From positions 5,642 through 69,641 of the forward strand of contig JADJSZ010000050.1 of NCBI GenBank assembly GCA_016711405.1: a DNA stretch of 64,000 nucleotides, written 5' to 3'. This document shows positions 46,447 through 55,228 of the stretch, in pieces. The position numbers were made by a program, and so were the translations under genes. Positions within the stretch are counted from its first letter, which is position 1; every line of letters begins with the position of its first letter. This DNA is from Candidatus Hadersleviella danica. GTDB taxonomy: Bacteria; Chloroflexota; Anaerolineae; Promineifilales; Promineifilaceae. The notes under the pieces were generated by a model that saw only the letters and a program-made list of their open reading frames with translations, ran no database searches and was not told the origin of the DNA.

Positions 46447-46468
46447 CACCTATCTGGCCAACATCGTC

Positions 46469-46474
46469 TATAAT
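46469..46474 (+). promoter_or_regulatory. -10 element upstream of the REC-GAF gene
   Basis: A perfect TATAAT at 46469-46474 (GTCTATAATGGG) predicts a leader of about 40 bases; no convincing -35 hexamer is visible. Confidence 0.5.
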
Positions 46475-46517
46475 GGGCGCATAATCCCTCGACTTCCCTT
46501 GCTCTTTTTTGGCTCAT

Positions 46518-47561
46518 ATGGCAGAACACCCTTACATTCTCATTATAGACGACGATGAAGAAATGGCCGCGATGCTCCATACTGTCTTCTCCGCCAAAGG
46601 TTATTGGCCGTTGGTGGCGCATTCAGCGGCCGAAGTGGCGGCCATGCTCACCCGCGACGATGTGCGTTGGCCTGTGCAAGTCATTTTGCTCGACATGATG
46701 ATGCCTTACGTGGATGGAAGCGAATTGTATGACTGGCTCCGCGCCCATCCCAAAACGGCCGAAACACCCGTCATCGTTCTTTCGGCCATGGATTCGGTGA
46801 CCAAGCGCGTGGAAATGCTCCAAAAAGGGGCGGATGATTACCTTGTGAAGCCGTGCCCCATTGAAGAGCTGTATGCACGGGTGGCCATCCACACCAAATT
46901 GCACGAATTGCGCCAAATGGCGCATAGCAACAAGACCCAATTGATGCGCCAGACGAGTTATTGGGAGGCGTTGGGCAAAATTGGGGAGTTGGTACGCACC
47001 CAATTCGATTTAGAAGGCACGCTTCTGCGAGCGGCCGAAATTGTGGTTAGCGATTGGCGGGCCAGCCATTGCACGATTTATCTCTATGAACGGCAGACGA
47101 GTCAAACGAATATCGTCGCCCATGCGCCTTATGATGCGGCCGTGCCCGATTCCCACACCCCGTTTGTGCGCCGGGTGGTTTTGCAACAAGAGTTGCTCTA
47201 CAGTGGCGAGTTGGTGGCGGTGCCGCTTTTGCGCCATCGTTCGCTTCTGGGGGTGGTGGTGGTACAGTTGCCCGAACAACCACGGCCGACGGCGCTCGAA
47301 CACGCCCTGCACATTCTCGGCTCCCTGTTGGCCATGACCATTACCAACAATTATTTGTTTGAGAGCTTGCAGGGGCGGGGCACGGCCGCTTTGGTGGATT
47401 CCCCTGCGGCCGATGCGCCCCCGACCAAGCTCGCCCAAGGGCTACAAGCCGTGCATACCTACATCCAAATGTTGCTCCAATTTCACATGGACGACCAACG
47501 CCGCCTCGAGTACCTTAACCGGGCGGATGTGGAAATCAACAAGCTGTTGCAGGAGTTGTGA
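46518..47561 (+). CDS. Response regulator with GAF domain
   Basis: A 347-residue soluble regulator. The receiver domain (1-125) has IIDDDEE at the acidic pocket, phospho-acceptor Asp in ILLDMMMPYVDG, VLSAMDS and DYLVKPCPIEEL. A linker helix follows, then a GAF-like domain (about 150-280; LRAAEIVVSDWRASHCTIYLY), and a C-terminal helical tail (QGLQAVHTYIQMLLQFHMDD). No DNA-binding or enzymatic output domain is visible, so it may act by protein contacts. ATG 46518 is used; TTG 46509 would add three residues. It is divergent from the C25 peptidase gene. Confidence 0.85.
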   Translation: MAEHPYILIIDDDEEMAAMLHTVFSAKGYWPLVAHSAAEVAAMLTRDDVRWPVQVILLDMMMPYVDGSELYDWLRAHPKTAETPVIVLSAMDSVTKRVEMLQKGADDYLVKPCPIEELYARVAIHTKLHELRQMAHSNKTQLMRQTSYWEALGKIGELVRTQFDLEGTLLRAAEIVVSDWRASHCTIYLYERQTSQTNIVAHAPYDAAVPDSHTPFVRRVVLQQELLYSGELVAVPLLRHRSLLGVVVVQLPEQPRPTALEHALHILGSLLAMTITNNYLFESLQGRGTAALVDSPAADAPPTKLAQGLQAVHTYIQMLLQFHMDDQRRLEYLNRADVEINKLLQEL

Positions 47562-47570
47562 ATGGGCGAT

Positions 47571-47646
47571 TGCGGAATGCGGAATGCGGAATGCGGATTG
47601 AGAATGCACCAGTAACGAATAACCAGTAACCAGTAACGAGTAACCC
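47571..47646. repeat. Two abutting one-armed tracts
   Basis: GCGGAATGCGGAATGCGGAAT with a GCGGATTGAGAATGC end (47571-47607), then ACCAGTAACGAATAACCAGT with AACCAGTAACGAGTAACCC (47608-47646). Same order of vocabularies as 25547-25655 read backwards. Confidence 0.75.
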
Positions 47647-47653
47647 TTTACCT

Positions 47654-48085
47654 ATGAAAACAACCAACGAACACCGCCCTACCAAGGGCAGAAAATCAGC
47701 TTTTAGCAAGCCAAAATCGAAATCGCCTAGCGAACCTGCCCTGCCCAAGCACACCAACCCACCCCCCAAGCCGCGCCGTCGGCCGCGTGTCAGCGATGAC
47801 CTGATTGCCAACACGATTTTGGAGATGTGTCGTGTGGCGGGGCTGGAAGGCTCGGTGCGCCCCGAGGACATTGCCCGCTCTTTGGTGGATCAGCAGTGGC
47901 AAACCTTGCTCCACCGCATTCGCCAAACGGCCGCCAAACAAGCTCTGGCGGGCGATTTAATCATTCTGCGCAAAGGGGAAGCGGCCGATCCCGATGATTT
48001 TAAGGGGTTGGTAAAGCTCCAAATTACCGCCCAAGGGTTGAGCAAAAGCCCGCCAATCAAGACGGCCGTGGTTCCTGAAGAATAG
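47654..48085 (+). CDS. DUF3253 family protein
   Basis: A 143-residue protein. The first 50 residues are Lys/Pro/Arg-rich (KSKSPSEPALPKHTNPPPKP). The remainder matches the DUF3253 winged-helix-like domain: DLIANTILEMC, GSVRPEDIARSLVDQQWQTLLHRIR (quoted in part in the family as SEVAR.L....W..LM..VR), AAKQALAGDLIILRKGE, and a final KLQITAQG. The function of the family is not established; its fold suggests nucleic-acid binding, as does the basic N-terminus. It precedes the DUF1992 gene by 34 bases with AGGAGG between, so they may form an operon. Confidence 0.78.
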   Translation: MKTTNEHRPTKGRKSAFSKPKSKSPSEPALPKHTNPPPKPRRRPRVSDDLIANTILEMCRVAGLEGSVRPEDIARSLVDQQWQTLLHRIRQTAAKQALAGDLIILRKGEAADPDDFKGLVKLQITAQGLSKSPPIKTAVVPEE

Positions 48086-48119
48086 TCCCTTGTCCCCTAT
48101 CCCATGTTAGGAGGTACTG

Positions 48120-48506
48120 ATGCGTTTTGTAGACGAATTGTTACAGCAAGCGGAAGCACGGGGGGAGTTTAAGAATTTGCCGGGGGAGGGGCGGCCGTTG
48201 AATCTTGAGACCAACCCGTATGGGGGGGATACGCAAATGGCGTACAAAATCGTTAAAGACAGCGGCTATGCACTGGGCTTTATCGAGGAGCGGCGCAAGT
48301 TGGTGGAGCGCGTGGCCAACCTGCGCGAGAAATTGCGCCAAGCGGCCGAGCGCGACCAACTGGGGGCAACGGCCGTGGACAACTTCCGCGCCGAAGTGGA
48401 AACAGTCAACCGCGCCATTCAAAGCTACAATCTCAAAGCCCCCCTCGAACAATTCCACCTCATGCCCCTCGACGCCGATTGGGAAATTCGCCACGCCCGC
48501 CCTTAA
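48120..48506 (+). CDS. DUF1992 family protein (DNAJC28-related)
   Basis: A 128-residue protein starting FVDELLQQAEARGEFKNLPG, followed by GRPLNLETNPYGGD and AYKIVKDSGYALGFIEERR. This is the characteristic DUF1992 order (I.EAM..GEFD.LPG.GKPL...LA.RI.K..G..P.WIE). The C-terminal half is a long charged helix. Eukaryotic DNAJC28 carries the same domain after a J domain; the bacterial proteins have no assigned role. AGGAGG stands seven bases before the ATG. The gene is followed by a CGCAAAGACGCAAAG hairpin. Confidence 0.88.
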   Translation: MRFVDELLQQAEARGEFKNLPGEGRPLNLETNPYGGDTQMAYKIVKDSGYALGFIEERRKLVERVANLREKLRQAAERDQLGATAVDNFRAEVETVNRAIQSYNLKAPLEQFHLMPLDADWEIRHARP

Positions 48507-48556
48507 GGAACGCCAAGTTTTTAACCTGAACAAATGGATTGAGCAGGTCTTCTTTC

Positions 48557-48630
48557 AACGCCAAGTCGCAAAGACGCAAAGAAGCTCCTGAACCCTTTGC
48601 GTCTTTGCGCCTTCGCGTCTTTGCGTTAAA
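48557..48630. repeat. Word-hairpin repeat, CGCAAAGACGCAAAG family
   Basis: AACGCCAAGTCGCAAAGACG with CAAAGAAG faces CTTTGCGTCTTTGCGCC with TTCGCGTCTTTGCGTT. This vocabulary is also known from many other environmental bacterial genomes. Confidence 0.88.
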
Positions 48631-48712
48631 AAAAGAGATTTGTTCACCTTATTTACGTGCCAATCCTAAACATACTTTCCCATACCCCTAGCAATTAACG
48701 GATAAAAAGCCT

Positions 48713-50012
48713 ATGTCCCTCCCCTATCCCCCTCCTCCCCCCACGCAAATGGCCGAATGGCGGCCGAAACCCATCGAAACCTTGGCCGATACAGGCCTCG
48801 ATGCTGGGTTTATCACCGATTTATCGCTCAAATTGCTCTATTTCCAAGGGCAACTAACAGGTTCGCAACAGGCAGAGCAAATGCACCTGCCCTTTGCCAT
48901 CCTCATGCCCATCTTAGAATTTATGAAGCGGGAGCAATTGGTTGAAGTGACGGGCACGGCCGGGGTTGGCCCCGGTGCTTACCAATACGTCATCACCCAA
49001 AAAGGGTCGGCACGGGCACGAGAACAACTCGAGCGCACCACCTATATGGGGCCTGCGCCAGTGCCGTGGAACGATTATGTCACAGGCATCCGCCGCCAAA
49101 GCGAGCAACGCATCCAACTCAACCCCGGCATCCTCCGCAACGCCCTCAGTGGCATGGTTTTGGCCGATTTAACGCTCTCCCAAATCGGGCCAGCGGTCAA
49201 TTCGGGCAAATCCATCTTCTTATATGGCCCACCCGGCAACGGCAAATCTTCCATTGCCGAAAACATTGGCCATACGGTGCTGGGCAAAGAGATGTACATC
49301 CCTTATGCGGTGGAGGTGGATGGCCAAATCATCGTTGTTTACGACCAAACCAACCACACCCCCGTGACCGAGCCGAACCCCGAGCCGCCCGCGAAGCGCG
49401 ACGGCCGTTGGATTCGCATCCGCCGCCCGGCCGTTATGGTCGGTGGCGAGCTGACGCTGGACGGGCTGGAACTGCGCTACGACTACAATACCAAGTATTA
49501 CGAAGCCCCCTTCCAGATGAAAGCCAACGGCGGCATGTTCCTGATAGACGACTTCGGCCGCCAACAAGTTCGGCCGCACGATCTGCTCAACCGCTGGATT
49601 GTGCCCATGGAAAAGCGAGTAGACTTCCTCGCCATGCACACAGGGCGCAAAATCGAAGTGCCGTTCGAAGTTTTGCTCGTCTTTTCTACCAATTTGCCCC
49701 CCAAAGATTTGGTAGATGAGGCGTTTCTGCGGCGCATTCGCCACAAAATTGAAATCGGCTCCCCGACGTATGACCAATACCGCGAAATCATGCGCCGGGT
49801 GCTGGACCAGCGCAAAATTGCCTATGACGAGGACATCATGCGCTACTTGTTGCAGGAGCATTACATCAAAGCCAAACGGCCGCTCCAGCAACCACCCCCG
49901 CGACTTGGTAGACCAACTCATGGACATCGCCTCTTACGAAGGCACAGCACCCACCCTGAGCAGGCAAACCATAGACCAAGCGGTGGCCTCTTATTTTGTT
50001 GATTTAAGCTAA
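48713..50012 (+). CDS. AAA+ ATPase, paralog of the 28668 gene (one frameshift)
   Basis: About 432 residues after removing one C from the C5 run at 49895-49899; without correction the frame ends at 50002 with an aberrant tail (RPTHGHRLLRR). It shares all landmarks with the gene at 28668: winged-helix-like N-terminus (PAYQYVITQKG-type segment GAYQYVITQKG), ARAREQLERTTYMGPAPVPW, Walker A GPPGNGKSS, MVGGELTLDGLELRYDYNTK, Walker B FLIDDFGRQ and DEAFLRRIRHKIE. The corrected tail reads PRDLVDQLMDIASYEG and ends AVASYFVDLS, as in the paralog. No MoxR-associated VWA gene is adjacent. Function unknown. Confidence 0.85.
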
Positions 50013-50018
50013 GGGGGG

Positions 50019-50139
50019 AGGACTGGGGACGAGGGACAGGGGACGGCTACCAGTCCCCTGTCCCTCATCCCTCTGATAGTTGGCATGGGCGTATAAGTTT
50101 ACGGATGTACGGGTGTGTTTCCGTACATGATTACACCCC
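50019..50139. repeat. Two adjacent word-hairpins after the AAA+ gene
   Basis: First (50019-50073): GAGGACTGGGGACGAGGGAC with AGGGGACGG against CCAGTCCCCTGTCCCTCATC. Second (50091-50139): GTATAAGTTTACGGATGTACGG against CCGTACATGATTACACCCC. Confidence 0.85.
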
Positions 50140-50184
50140 TCAGCAAAATGCCAAATGATGGCCGTGAAAAATATGATTCGCTTG

Positions 50185-50520
50185 CTAGGCCACGGCCGAG
50201 GCTTGATTGGCGATTAATCTTTGCAATTTTTCAACTGTTTCAGGGTGCAAATCAACCTCGGGAGCGACCCTCTCTCGCTTGGCCAGTAACGCATCCACTT
50301 GTTCCGCAGATGGTTTGGTTAAACTTTGCCATAAGCCTTCTAACTCACGTTGCTGTTGAGCGACTTGTTGGGGTGTAGATACCTGAATGGCATAAGCCCA
50401 AGCGACCTGCTTGGTCAGGGCGTAAACAAGATACTGGTTAAGTGGGACACCTTCCCGCACCGCTAAATGCTCTAATTGTTGAACCAATGTCTCGGGTAGC
50501 TGTAAAGTATATTCGGACAT
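50185..50520 (-). CDS. Ribbon-helix-helix type antitoxin candidate
   Basis: A 111-residue protein starting MSEYTLQLPETLVQQLEHLA, which fits a ribbon-helix-helix beta strand followed by helices (VREGVPLNQYLVYALTKQV). GAGGAAAA just before ATG 50520 supports this start over 50544. The remainder is a charged helical tail, commonly the toxin-binding part. It lies 26 bases downstream of a PIN-domain gene on the same strand, so the two probably form a toxin-antitoxin pair in which the antitoxin neutralises the ribonuclease and represses the operon. The family assignment rests on pattern and context. Confidence 0.75.
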   Translation of the reverse strand: MSEYTLQLPETLVQQLEHLAVREGVPLNQYLVYALTKQVAWAYAIQVSTPQQVAQQQRELEGLWQSLTKPSAEQVDALLAKRERVAPEVDLHPETVEKLQRLIANQASAVA

Positions 50521-50546
50521 TTTTCCTCGCTGAGTAGATGACACGC

Positions 50547-50978
50547 CTATGATTGGGTTAGGTAGATAACCAATGAAAGAGGGGTCATCACTTGTAACCC
50601 AAGCCTTTGTTGAGCAGGTCTGAAATCTCGGATATTGGCGGTAATGAGTGGGGCGTTGGCATTCATGGCACAGTTTATCACATGGTCATCGCCGACATCA
50701 GGCGAAATAGGCCGCCATGAAAAATAGATGGTGATTGGTTCCGCCGAACGATTTAACAAGCCATCTAAGAGGATTTCTACTTCTGGCCAACGGTCTGGCG
50801 ACAATCTTCGAGAGAGCACATCTTTATATTCGTAGATGAGGGTATTAGAGACACAGATTAATAACAGGTTGGCTCGCCAAGCATCTACAATAAGGCCACA
50901 CACACCGCCTTGTTTGGTTAAGCCCTCAAATATAACATTCGTATCTAAAACCACCCTCATCGGGAAATGAATAGCCAT
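50547..50978 (-). CDS. PIN-domain toxin (VapC-like, COG1569 type)
   Basis: A 143-residue PIN nuclease candidate. Acidic positions include Asp in RVVLDTNVIFEG, Glu in NTLIYEYKDVL, Asp-Asp in DVGDDHVINCA and Asp in ITANIRDF. Such proteins cleave RNA with Mg. ATG 50978 lies seven bases after a TATAAT, so the message would be leaderless; ATG 50960 is an alternative and the 51044 start is rejected. The gene comes before its putative antitoxin, the reverse of the usual vapBC order. Confidence 0.85.
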   Translation of the reverse strand: MAIHFPMRVVLDTNVIFEGLTKQGGVCGLIVDAWRANLLLICVSNTLIYEYKDVLSRRLSPDRWPEVEILLDGLLNRSAEPITIYFSWRPISPDVGDDHVINCAMNANAPLITANIRDFRPAQQRLGLQVMTPLSLVIYLTQS

Positions 50979-50984
50979 AGGTTC

Positions 50985-50990
50985 ATTATA
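50985..50990 (-). promoter_or_regulatory. -10 element of the PIN toxin gene, leaderless
   Basis: TATAAT on the minus strand (ATTATA at 50985-50990) ends six bases before the ATG at 50978. No good -35 hexamer is found. Confidence 0.6.
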
Positions 50991-51102
50991 GCCACCCAAC
51001 ATCCAACCAGGCCGGGCGCCCCTACACCCACAAAAACACACCACAAAACCAAAGAACCAACCTTATCCCACCTCTTCCCACTTTTACCCAAGGAACAACC
51101 CC

Positions 51103-53573
51103 ATGAAATGGCTCTGGCGCATCCTCATCGCCCTCCTCGTCCTCGTTGTGCTGGCCACAGGCTCGGCCGCGCTCTACGTTCGCAACCTCATCACCGCCCC
51201 CTTCCCCCAAACCGAGGGCACCATCGAACTGACTGGCCTAGAAGGCGAAGTCATCATCAAGCGGGATGAGTTCGGCATCCCGCACATTTACGCCCAAAGC
51301 GAGGCAGATTTGTACTTTGCCCAAGGCTTTGTCCACGCCCAAGACAGATTCTGGCAGATGGAATTTTGGCGGCACATTGGCCAAGGGCGCACGGCCGAAA
51401 TTGTCGGCGAACCCGGCATCTCCTCCGATGAATTTATCCGCACCGTTGGCTGGCACAGAATTGGCCAAAACACCATAGATTTTTACGAAGAAACAGCCCC
51501 CGAATTTATAGCCGTCCTCGAGGCATACAGCGCGGGGGTCAATGCCTACATTGGCCAGCAAGGGGGCAACCTCTCCGTCAATTACAGCATTTTGCAACTG
51601 GCCAACGAACCGTGGGAGATTGAGCCGTGGACACCCCTGAACACGATTACGTGGGGGGTGGTGATGGCGCACGATTTGAGCGGCAACTTCGATGAAGAGT
51701 TGCTCATCATGGAGCTAACGGAACTGTTGGGGGAGGAGGTAGTGGCCGAAATTTGGCCCCCCTATCCCGCCAATCGCCCTGTGATTGTGCCCACGGCCGC
51801 CAATGGCGCCACCCTCCCCCAACCCGCCCCCGCCCTCGCTTGGAGCAATGTCAACACCCAATTGGTGGGCGAAGCGCCTGAGTTCGGGTTTGCTTTCGGC
51901 CGTGGCATGGGCATTGGGAGCAACAACTGGGTCATCGCTGGCGAGCACACCCCCAGCGGTTCTCCCCTGCTGGCCGATGACCCCCATCTGGGCATCCAAA
52001 TGCCCTCCATCTGGTACGAAGTCGGCCTCCACGCTCCCGGCTTAGACGTGGTCGGCTTCTCCTTTGCGGGCGTGCCCGGCGTTATCGTCGGCCACAATGG
52101 GCATATCGCGTGGGGGGTCACCAATTTGGGGCCCGATGTGCAAGATTTGTTCATCGAAAAAATAAACCCTGCCAACCCCAACCAATACGAGTTCCAAGGC
52201 GAATGGTGGGACATTACCACACGGCAAGAAGTCATTCAGGTGAACGGGGGCGAACCCGTTGAAATCACCGTCCGCGAAACCCATCACGGCCCCATTTTGA
52301 GCGATATTGAGGAGGGCTTGCCCGAGGATTTGGTGTTGGCCTTGCAGTGGACAGCCTTCCAGCCCTCCCGCGTCTTGCAGTCGGTCGTCTTGCTCAACAA
52401 AGCGGAAAATTATGAGCAATTCCACCAAGCCCTTGGTTTTTGGGATGTGCCCGGCCAAAACTTTGTCTATGCCGATACCGAAGGCAACATCGCTTACCAA
52501 TCCACGGGGTTAGTGCCCATCCGCCAAACAGCGCATGATGGCATTTTGCCCGTCCCCGGCTGGACGGGCGAATATGAGTGGACGGGCTTTGTGCCCTACG
52601 AGGAGATGCCCACCCGCCTGAACCCGCCCGAGGGGTATATTGTGACGGCCAACCATGCCGTGGTGGATGACAGCTTCCCCTATTTTATGAACCGCAGTTG
52701 GGCAAATGGCGACCGTGGCCAGCGCATCACCGACATGATTGAGGCGGAATTGGCGGGGGATGGCACTGTTTCGGCCGAGGACATCGGCCGTATTCAGATG
52801 GATAGCTACGCTTACCGCGCCGCCAGCTATGTACCCCTTTTGGCGGGCTTGAGCAGTGGCGATGCGGAAGTGCAAGCGGCGCTCGACCAATTTGTGGGGT
52901 GGGATTACCAACTGCGGCGCGAGAGTGTGCCGGCCGCCCTGTTCGAGATTTGGATGATGCACTTGTTACCCGCCATTGTGGCGGATGAGTTGGGGGAGGA
53001 AGCGGCCGACTTATACGTGAGCAACGGCGATGTGCAAAGCATCTTCTTGCACACCCTCGCCACCCAGCCCAATGGGGCGTGGTGGGATGATGTCACCACG
53101 GCCGATAAAACGGAAACCAGCAACGACATTATCTTGCTCACTCTGCGCCAAACTGTGGATTGGTTCAAGGAAAATCAGGGGGCGAGATGGGGGATTGGAC
53201 ATGGGGGAGCATCCACACGGCCACTTTTATGAGCAACCCGCTCGGCCAAAGCGGCATTGGCCCGTTGGAGAGTTTGGTGAACCGTGGCCCCTTTGCCAGC
53301 GATGGCGGCTCGGCCATTGTGAACGCGCAGGGGTGGAGTTGGCGCAACCCGGCCGAGGTGCGCGGTCATCCTTCCCTGCGGTTGATTGTGGATTTTGCTG
53401 ATTTTGAGCAGAGTGTGGCGGTTAACCCGACGGGGCAAAGCGGCCACCCCAACCATCCCCATTATGATGACATGATTGAGTTGTGGCTGAACGGCCGATT
53501 CCACCCCGTACACTTTGGCGAAGCGGCCGTGGACGCGGCCACGGTGGACACGCTCACCTTGCGGCCGAGGTAG
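51103..53573 (+). CDS. Penicillin acylase family protein (one frameshift)
   Basis: About 823 residues after adding one G to the G5 run at 53178-53182; the frames are 51103-53232 and 53160-53573. One N-terminal helix (ILIALLVLVVLATG) exports or anchors it. The alpha-chain region has RDEFGIPHIYA and AQGFVHAQDRFWQMEFWR. Autocatalytic cleavage should occur before Ser273 in GIGSNNWVIAG, the N-terminal nucleophile of the beta chain; downstream are LLADDPHLG, GVPGVIVGHNGHIAWGVTN and HGPILSD. The corrected C-terminus reads WTWGSIHTATF and ends HFGEAAV..TLTLRPR. Such enzymes hydrolyse amides including beta-lactams and acyl-homoserine lactones. AAGGA precedes the ATG. Confidence 0.92.
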
Positions 53574-53597
53574 TTCGCCACACGCATAAACGATGGG

Positions 53598-53652
53598 TCT
53601 ATCAGTCTATTGGTGTATTGGTGTATTAAAATACACCAATACACCAGTACAC
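53598..53652. repeat. Word-hairpin repeat, TACACCAATACACC family
   Basis: TCTATTGGTGTATTGGTGTATT / A / AAATACACCAATACACCAGT is the cleanest copy of this family, with a near-perfect stem of about 20 bp. Confidence 0.9.
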
Positions 53653-53688
53653 TATCCATTCACTCGGTAACCTCGAGGTAAACACACC

Positions 53689-54273
53689 ATGATTCGCGCT
53701 GGCTTCACCATTCACTCCCCCCGTACCCAAAGCGTCACCACCATCCTCCAAAGCGATGCCGAAACCAACGGCATGGGCTGGGAGTTGGAAGTGGCCTGCC
53801 AACCCCACACCGAACCCGACATCGAAGAGCATCTGCACCTGACATGGACAGAAACCTTCGAGATACTCTCGGGAAAGGCACATTACAAGCTCAACGGCCA
53901 ACAAAAAACGGCCGAGGCGGGCCAATCCTTTGTCGTGCGCCCCGGCGAGAAGCACATCCACCCGTGGAATGCGGGCGAAACGGTGATGGTCTACCGCCAA
54001 ACGGACAAGTTCCCCGCCCCCAGCCCAGCGGCCGTGCAGGAGGTGTTGGGCACATTCGCCACCCTTGCCGCGCTCACGGCCGAGGGCAAGGTGGGGGCGA
54101 ACGGCCGCCCCAAAAACGTATGGCAAATGATGGCCACCCTGCGCACCCTGACCAAGCACGGCGGCTATGATGTGCAACTGCCCATCCCCGTGCAAAATGG
54201 GTTGGCGGCCACCCTCGGCCGTCTCGCGGAAGCCCTCGGCTATCGGGCGGTTTACGAGCAATACCTGCGCTAA
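53689..54273 (+). CDS. Cupin-domain protein
   Basis: A 194-residue protein. The small beta barrel (about 35-110) has the cupin motif 1 region HLHLTWTETFEILSGKAHY (His and Glu metal ligands), then AGQSFVVRPGEKHIHPWNAG for motif 2. The C-terminal half is helical (VWQMMATLRTLTKHGG). Cupins of this arrangement are widespread small-molecule binding or metal enzymes, and the substrate cannot be told. GAGG lies upstream of the ATG, immediately after a hairpin repeat, and the gene is followed by a CTAACCA tract. Confidence 0.82.
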   Translation: MIRAGFTIHSPRTQSVTTILQSDAETNGMGWELEVACQPHTEPDIEEHLHLTWTETFEILSGKAHYKLNGQQKTAEAGQSFVVRPGEKHIHPWNAGETVMVYRQTDKFPAPSPAAVQEVLGTFATLAALTAEGKVGANGRPKNVWQMMATLRTLTKHGGYDVQLPIPVQNGLAATLGRLAEALGYRAVYEQYLR

Positions 54274-54283
54274 ATACCCCTCA

Positions 54284-54337
54284 CCGCTAGCCACTAACCC
54301 CTAGCCACTAACCACTAACCACTAACCACTAACCACT
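54284..54337. repeat. One-armed CTAACCA tract
   Basis: CGCTAGCCACTAACCCCTAGC, then four ACTAACC copies running to two bases before the next ATG; half of the hairpin family at 28413-28495. Confidence 0.8.
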
Positions 54338-54338
54338 T

Positions 54339-54653
54339 ATGAGTATTACCAAGACAATTCCTGCCGAGCGCGGCCGTGCGGCCGTGGAGGCACTGTATGA
54401 TGGCTCGCTGAGTGAGTTTGAATTTCACATGGCGGGCAAACCTTCTAAGCTGAAGGTGGGTGATTTTGTGTACACAATTTACAATGATGAATTGGTCGGC
54501 CGTTGCCCCATCAAGGAGCTAATGACCGACCAAACCAACCCCGATTCGGGCAAGCCGCGCACACTTGTAATGGTGGCCTGCCCCGGCGAGAAATTTGCAG
54601 AGGCACGGCCGTATAAAGGGCATCGGGGAACGCGGTATTATAAGGAGCCGTAA
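54339..54653 (+). CDS. Small conserved-looking protein, unknown
   Basis: The 104-residue product has the segments ERGRAAVEALYDGSLSEFEF, KLKVGDFVYTIYNDELVGRC and RTLVMVACPGEKFAEARPYKG. The order (small beta-rich domain with a VGDxVY turn) is reminiscent of ASCH/PUA-like folds, but this is not firm. There is no signal or membrane segment. The start codon immediately follows a CTAACCA repeat tract, and the stop codon TAA is the first word of a GCCGTAAGCC tract. No ribosome-binding site is evident, so translation may use a repeat-derived leader. Confidence 0.6.
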   Translation: MSITKTIPAERGRAAVEALYDGSLSEFEFHMAGKPSKLKVGDFVYTIYNDELVGRCPIKELMTDQTNPDSGKPRTLVMVACPGEKFAEARPYKGHRGTRYYKEP

Positions 54654-54730
54654 GCCATAAGCTATAAGCCGTAAGCTAGAGGGGAGCAGCTTACGGAGAC
54701 TGAGAGACTGACCGGCTAAAGAGACAGGTG
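54646..54730. repeat. Composite repeat: GCCGTAAGC hairpin and GACTGAGAGACT tract
   Basis: AGCCGTAAGCCATAAGCTAT with AAGCCGTAAGC faces GCAGCTTACGG, then ACTGAGAGACTGACCGGCTA. Similar pieces occur at 55178-55226 and flank the G/C block at 23829-24303. Confidence 0.8.
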
Positions 54731-54735
54731 ATTCT

Positions 54736-55140
54736 ATGAACGATTTAGACGCATTAAAAGGACGTAAACGGCCGCCGAAGGGCACATTAAGCCAATTTTT
54801 ATTGGGGCTGGCCATGAGCGTGGCGGGTGGCTACATGCTCCTCACCCAAGTGCAGGTGGGCACGGGTGGCTTTTGGGGGCGCACCTTGTTGGGTGGGGTC
54901 ACGCCCTTTGGGGCAACCATGATTTTGTTCATCTTGGGCGTGGTGTTGCTCTTTTACGACAGCGACAAAATTTGGGGTTGGGTGCTGGCTGGCGGGAGCT
55001 TGGTCATCGTCCTCATCGGACTCATCGCCAACCTCCGCATTTACATGGCTTCTACGCCATTCTATGTCTTGTTGGTTATGCTCGTCTTGCTTTTTGGCGG
55101 GCTGGGCCTTATGTTGCGGGCGTTGCGGCATGTGGAGTGA
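54736..55140 (+). CDS. Four-helix membrane protein, unknown
   Basis: A 134-residue protein with a short cytoplasmic-type N-terminus (NDLDALKGRKRPPKG) and four hydrophobic segments (about 19-40, 52-74, 78-100 and 105-125). There is no catalytic motif. AGGTGAT precedes the ATG within the GACTGAGAGACT-type repeat. It is flanked by repeats on both sides. A role in membrane physiology is all that can be inferred. Confidence 0.65.
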   Translation: MNDLDALKGRKRPPKGTLSQFLLGLAMSVAGGYMLLTQVQVGTGGFWGRTLLGGVTPFGATMILFILGVVLLFYDSDKIWGWVLAGGSLVIVLIGLIANLRIYMASTPFYVLLVMLVLLFGGLGLMLRALRHVE

Positions 55141-55226
55141 TGAGTGAGTACTGAGTGATGAGTGCTGAGTTGAAAGTATTGCTTACGGCTTACGGCTTAT
55201 AGCTTACAGCGAAGACTGAGAGACTT
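55140..55226. repeat. Composite repeat: GAGTGCTGAGT, GCTTACGGC and GACTGAGAGACT words
   Basis: One-armed pieces lie end to end: GATGAGTGAGTACTGAGTGA with TGAGTGCTGAGT, then GCTTACGGCTTACGGC with TTATAGCTTACAGC, then GACTGAGAGACT, which may serve as ribosome-binding site for the kinase gene. Confidence 0.8.
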
Positions 55227-55228
55227 CT

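Noticed and set aside
46276..46449. N-terminal extension of the C25 peptidase gene
   Set aside because: The extension is the GAGAAGAGA hairpin in translation (EEGGEKREEGK); the signal peptide begins at 46275 with an AGGA site.
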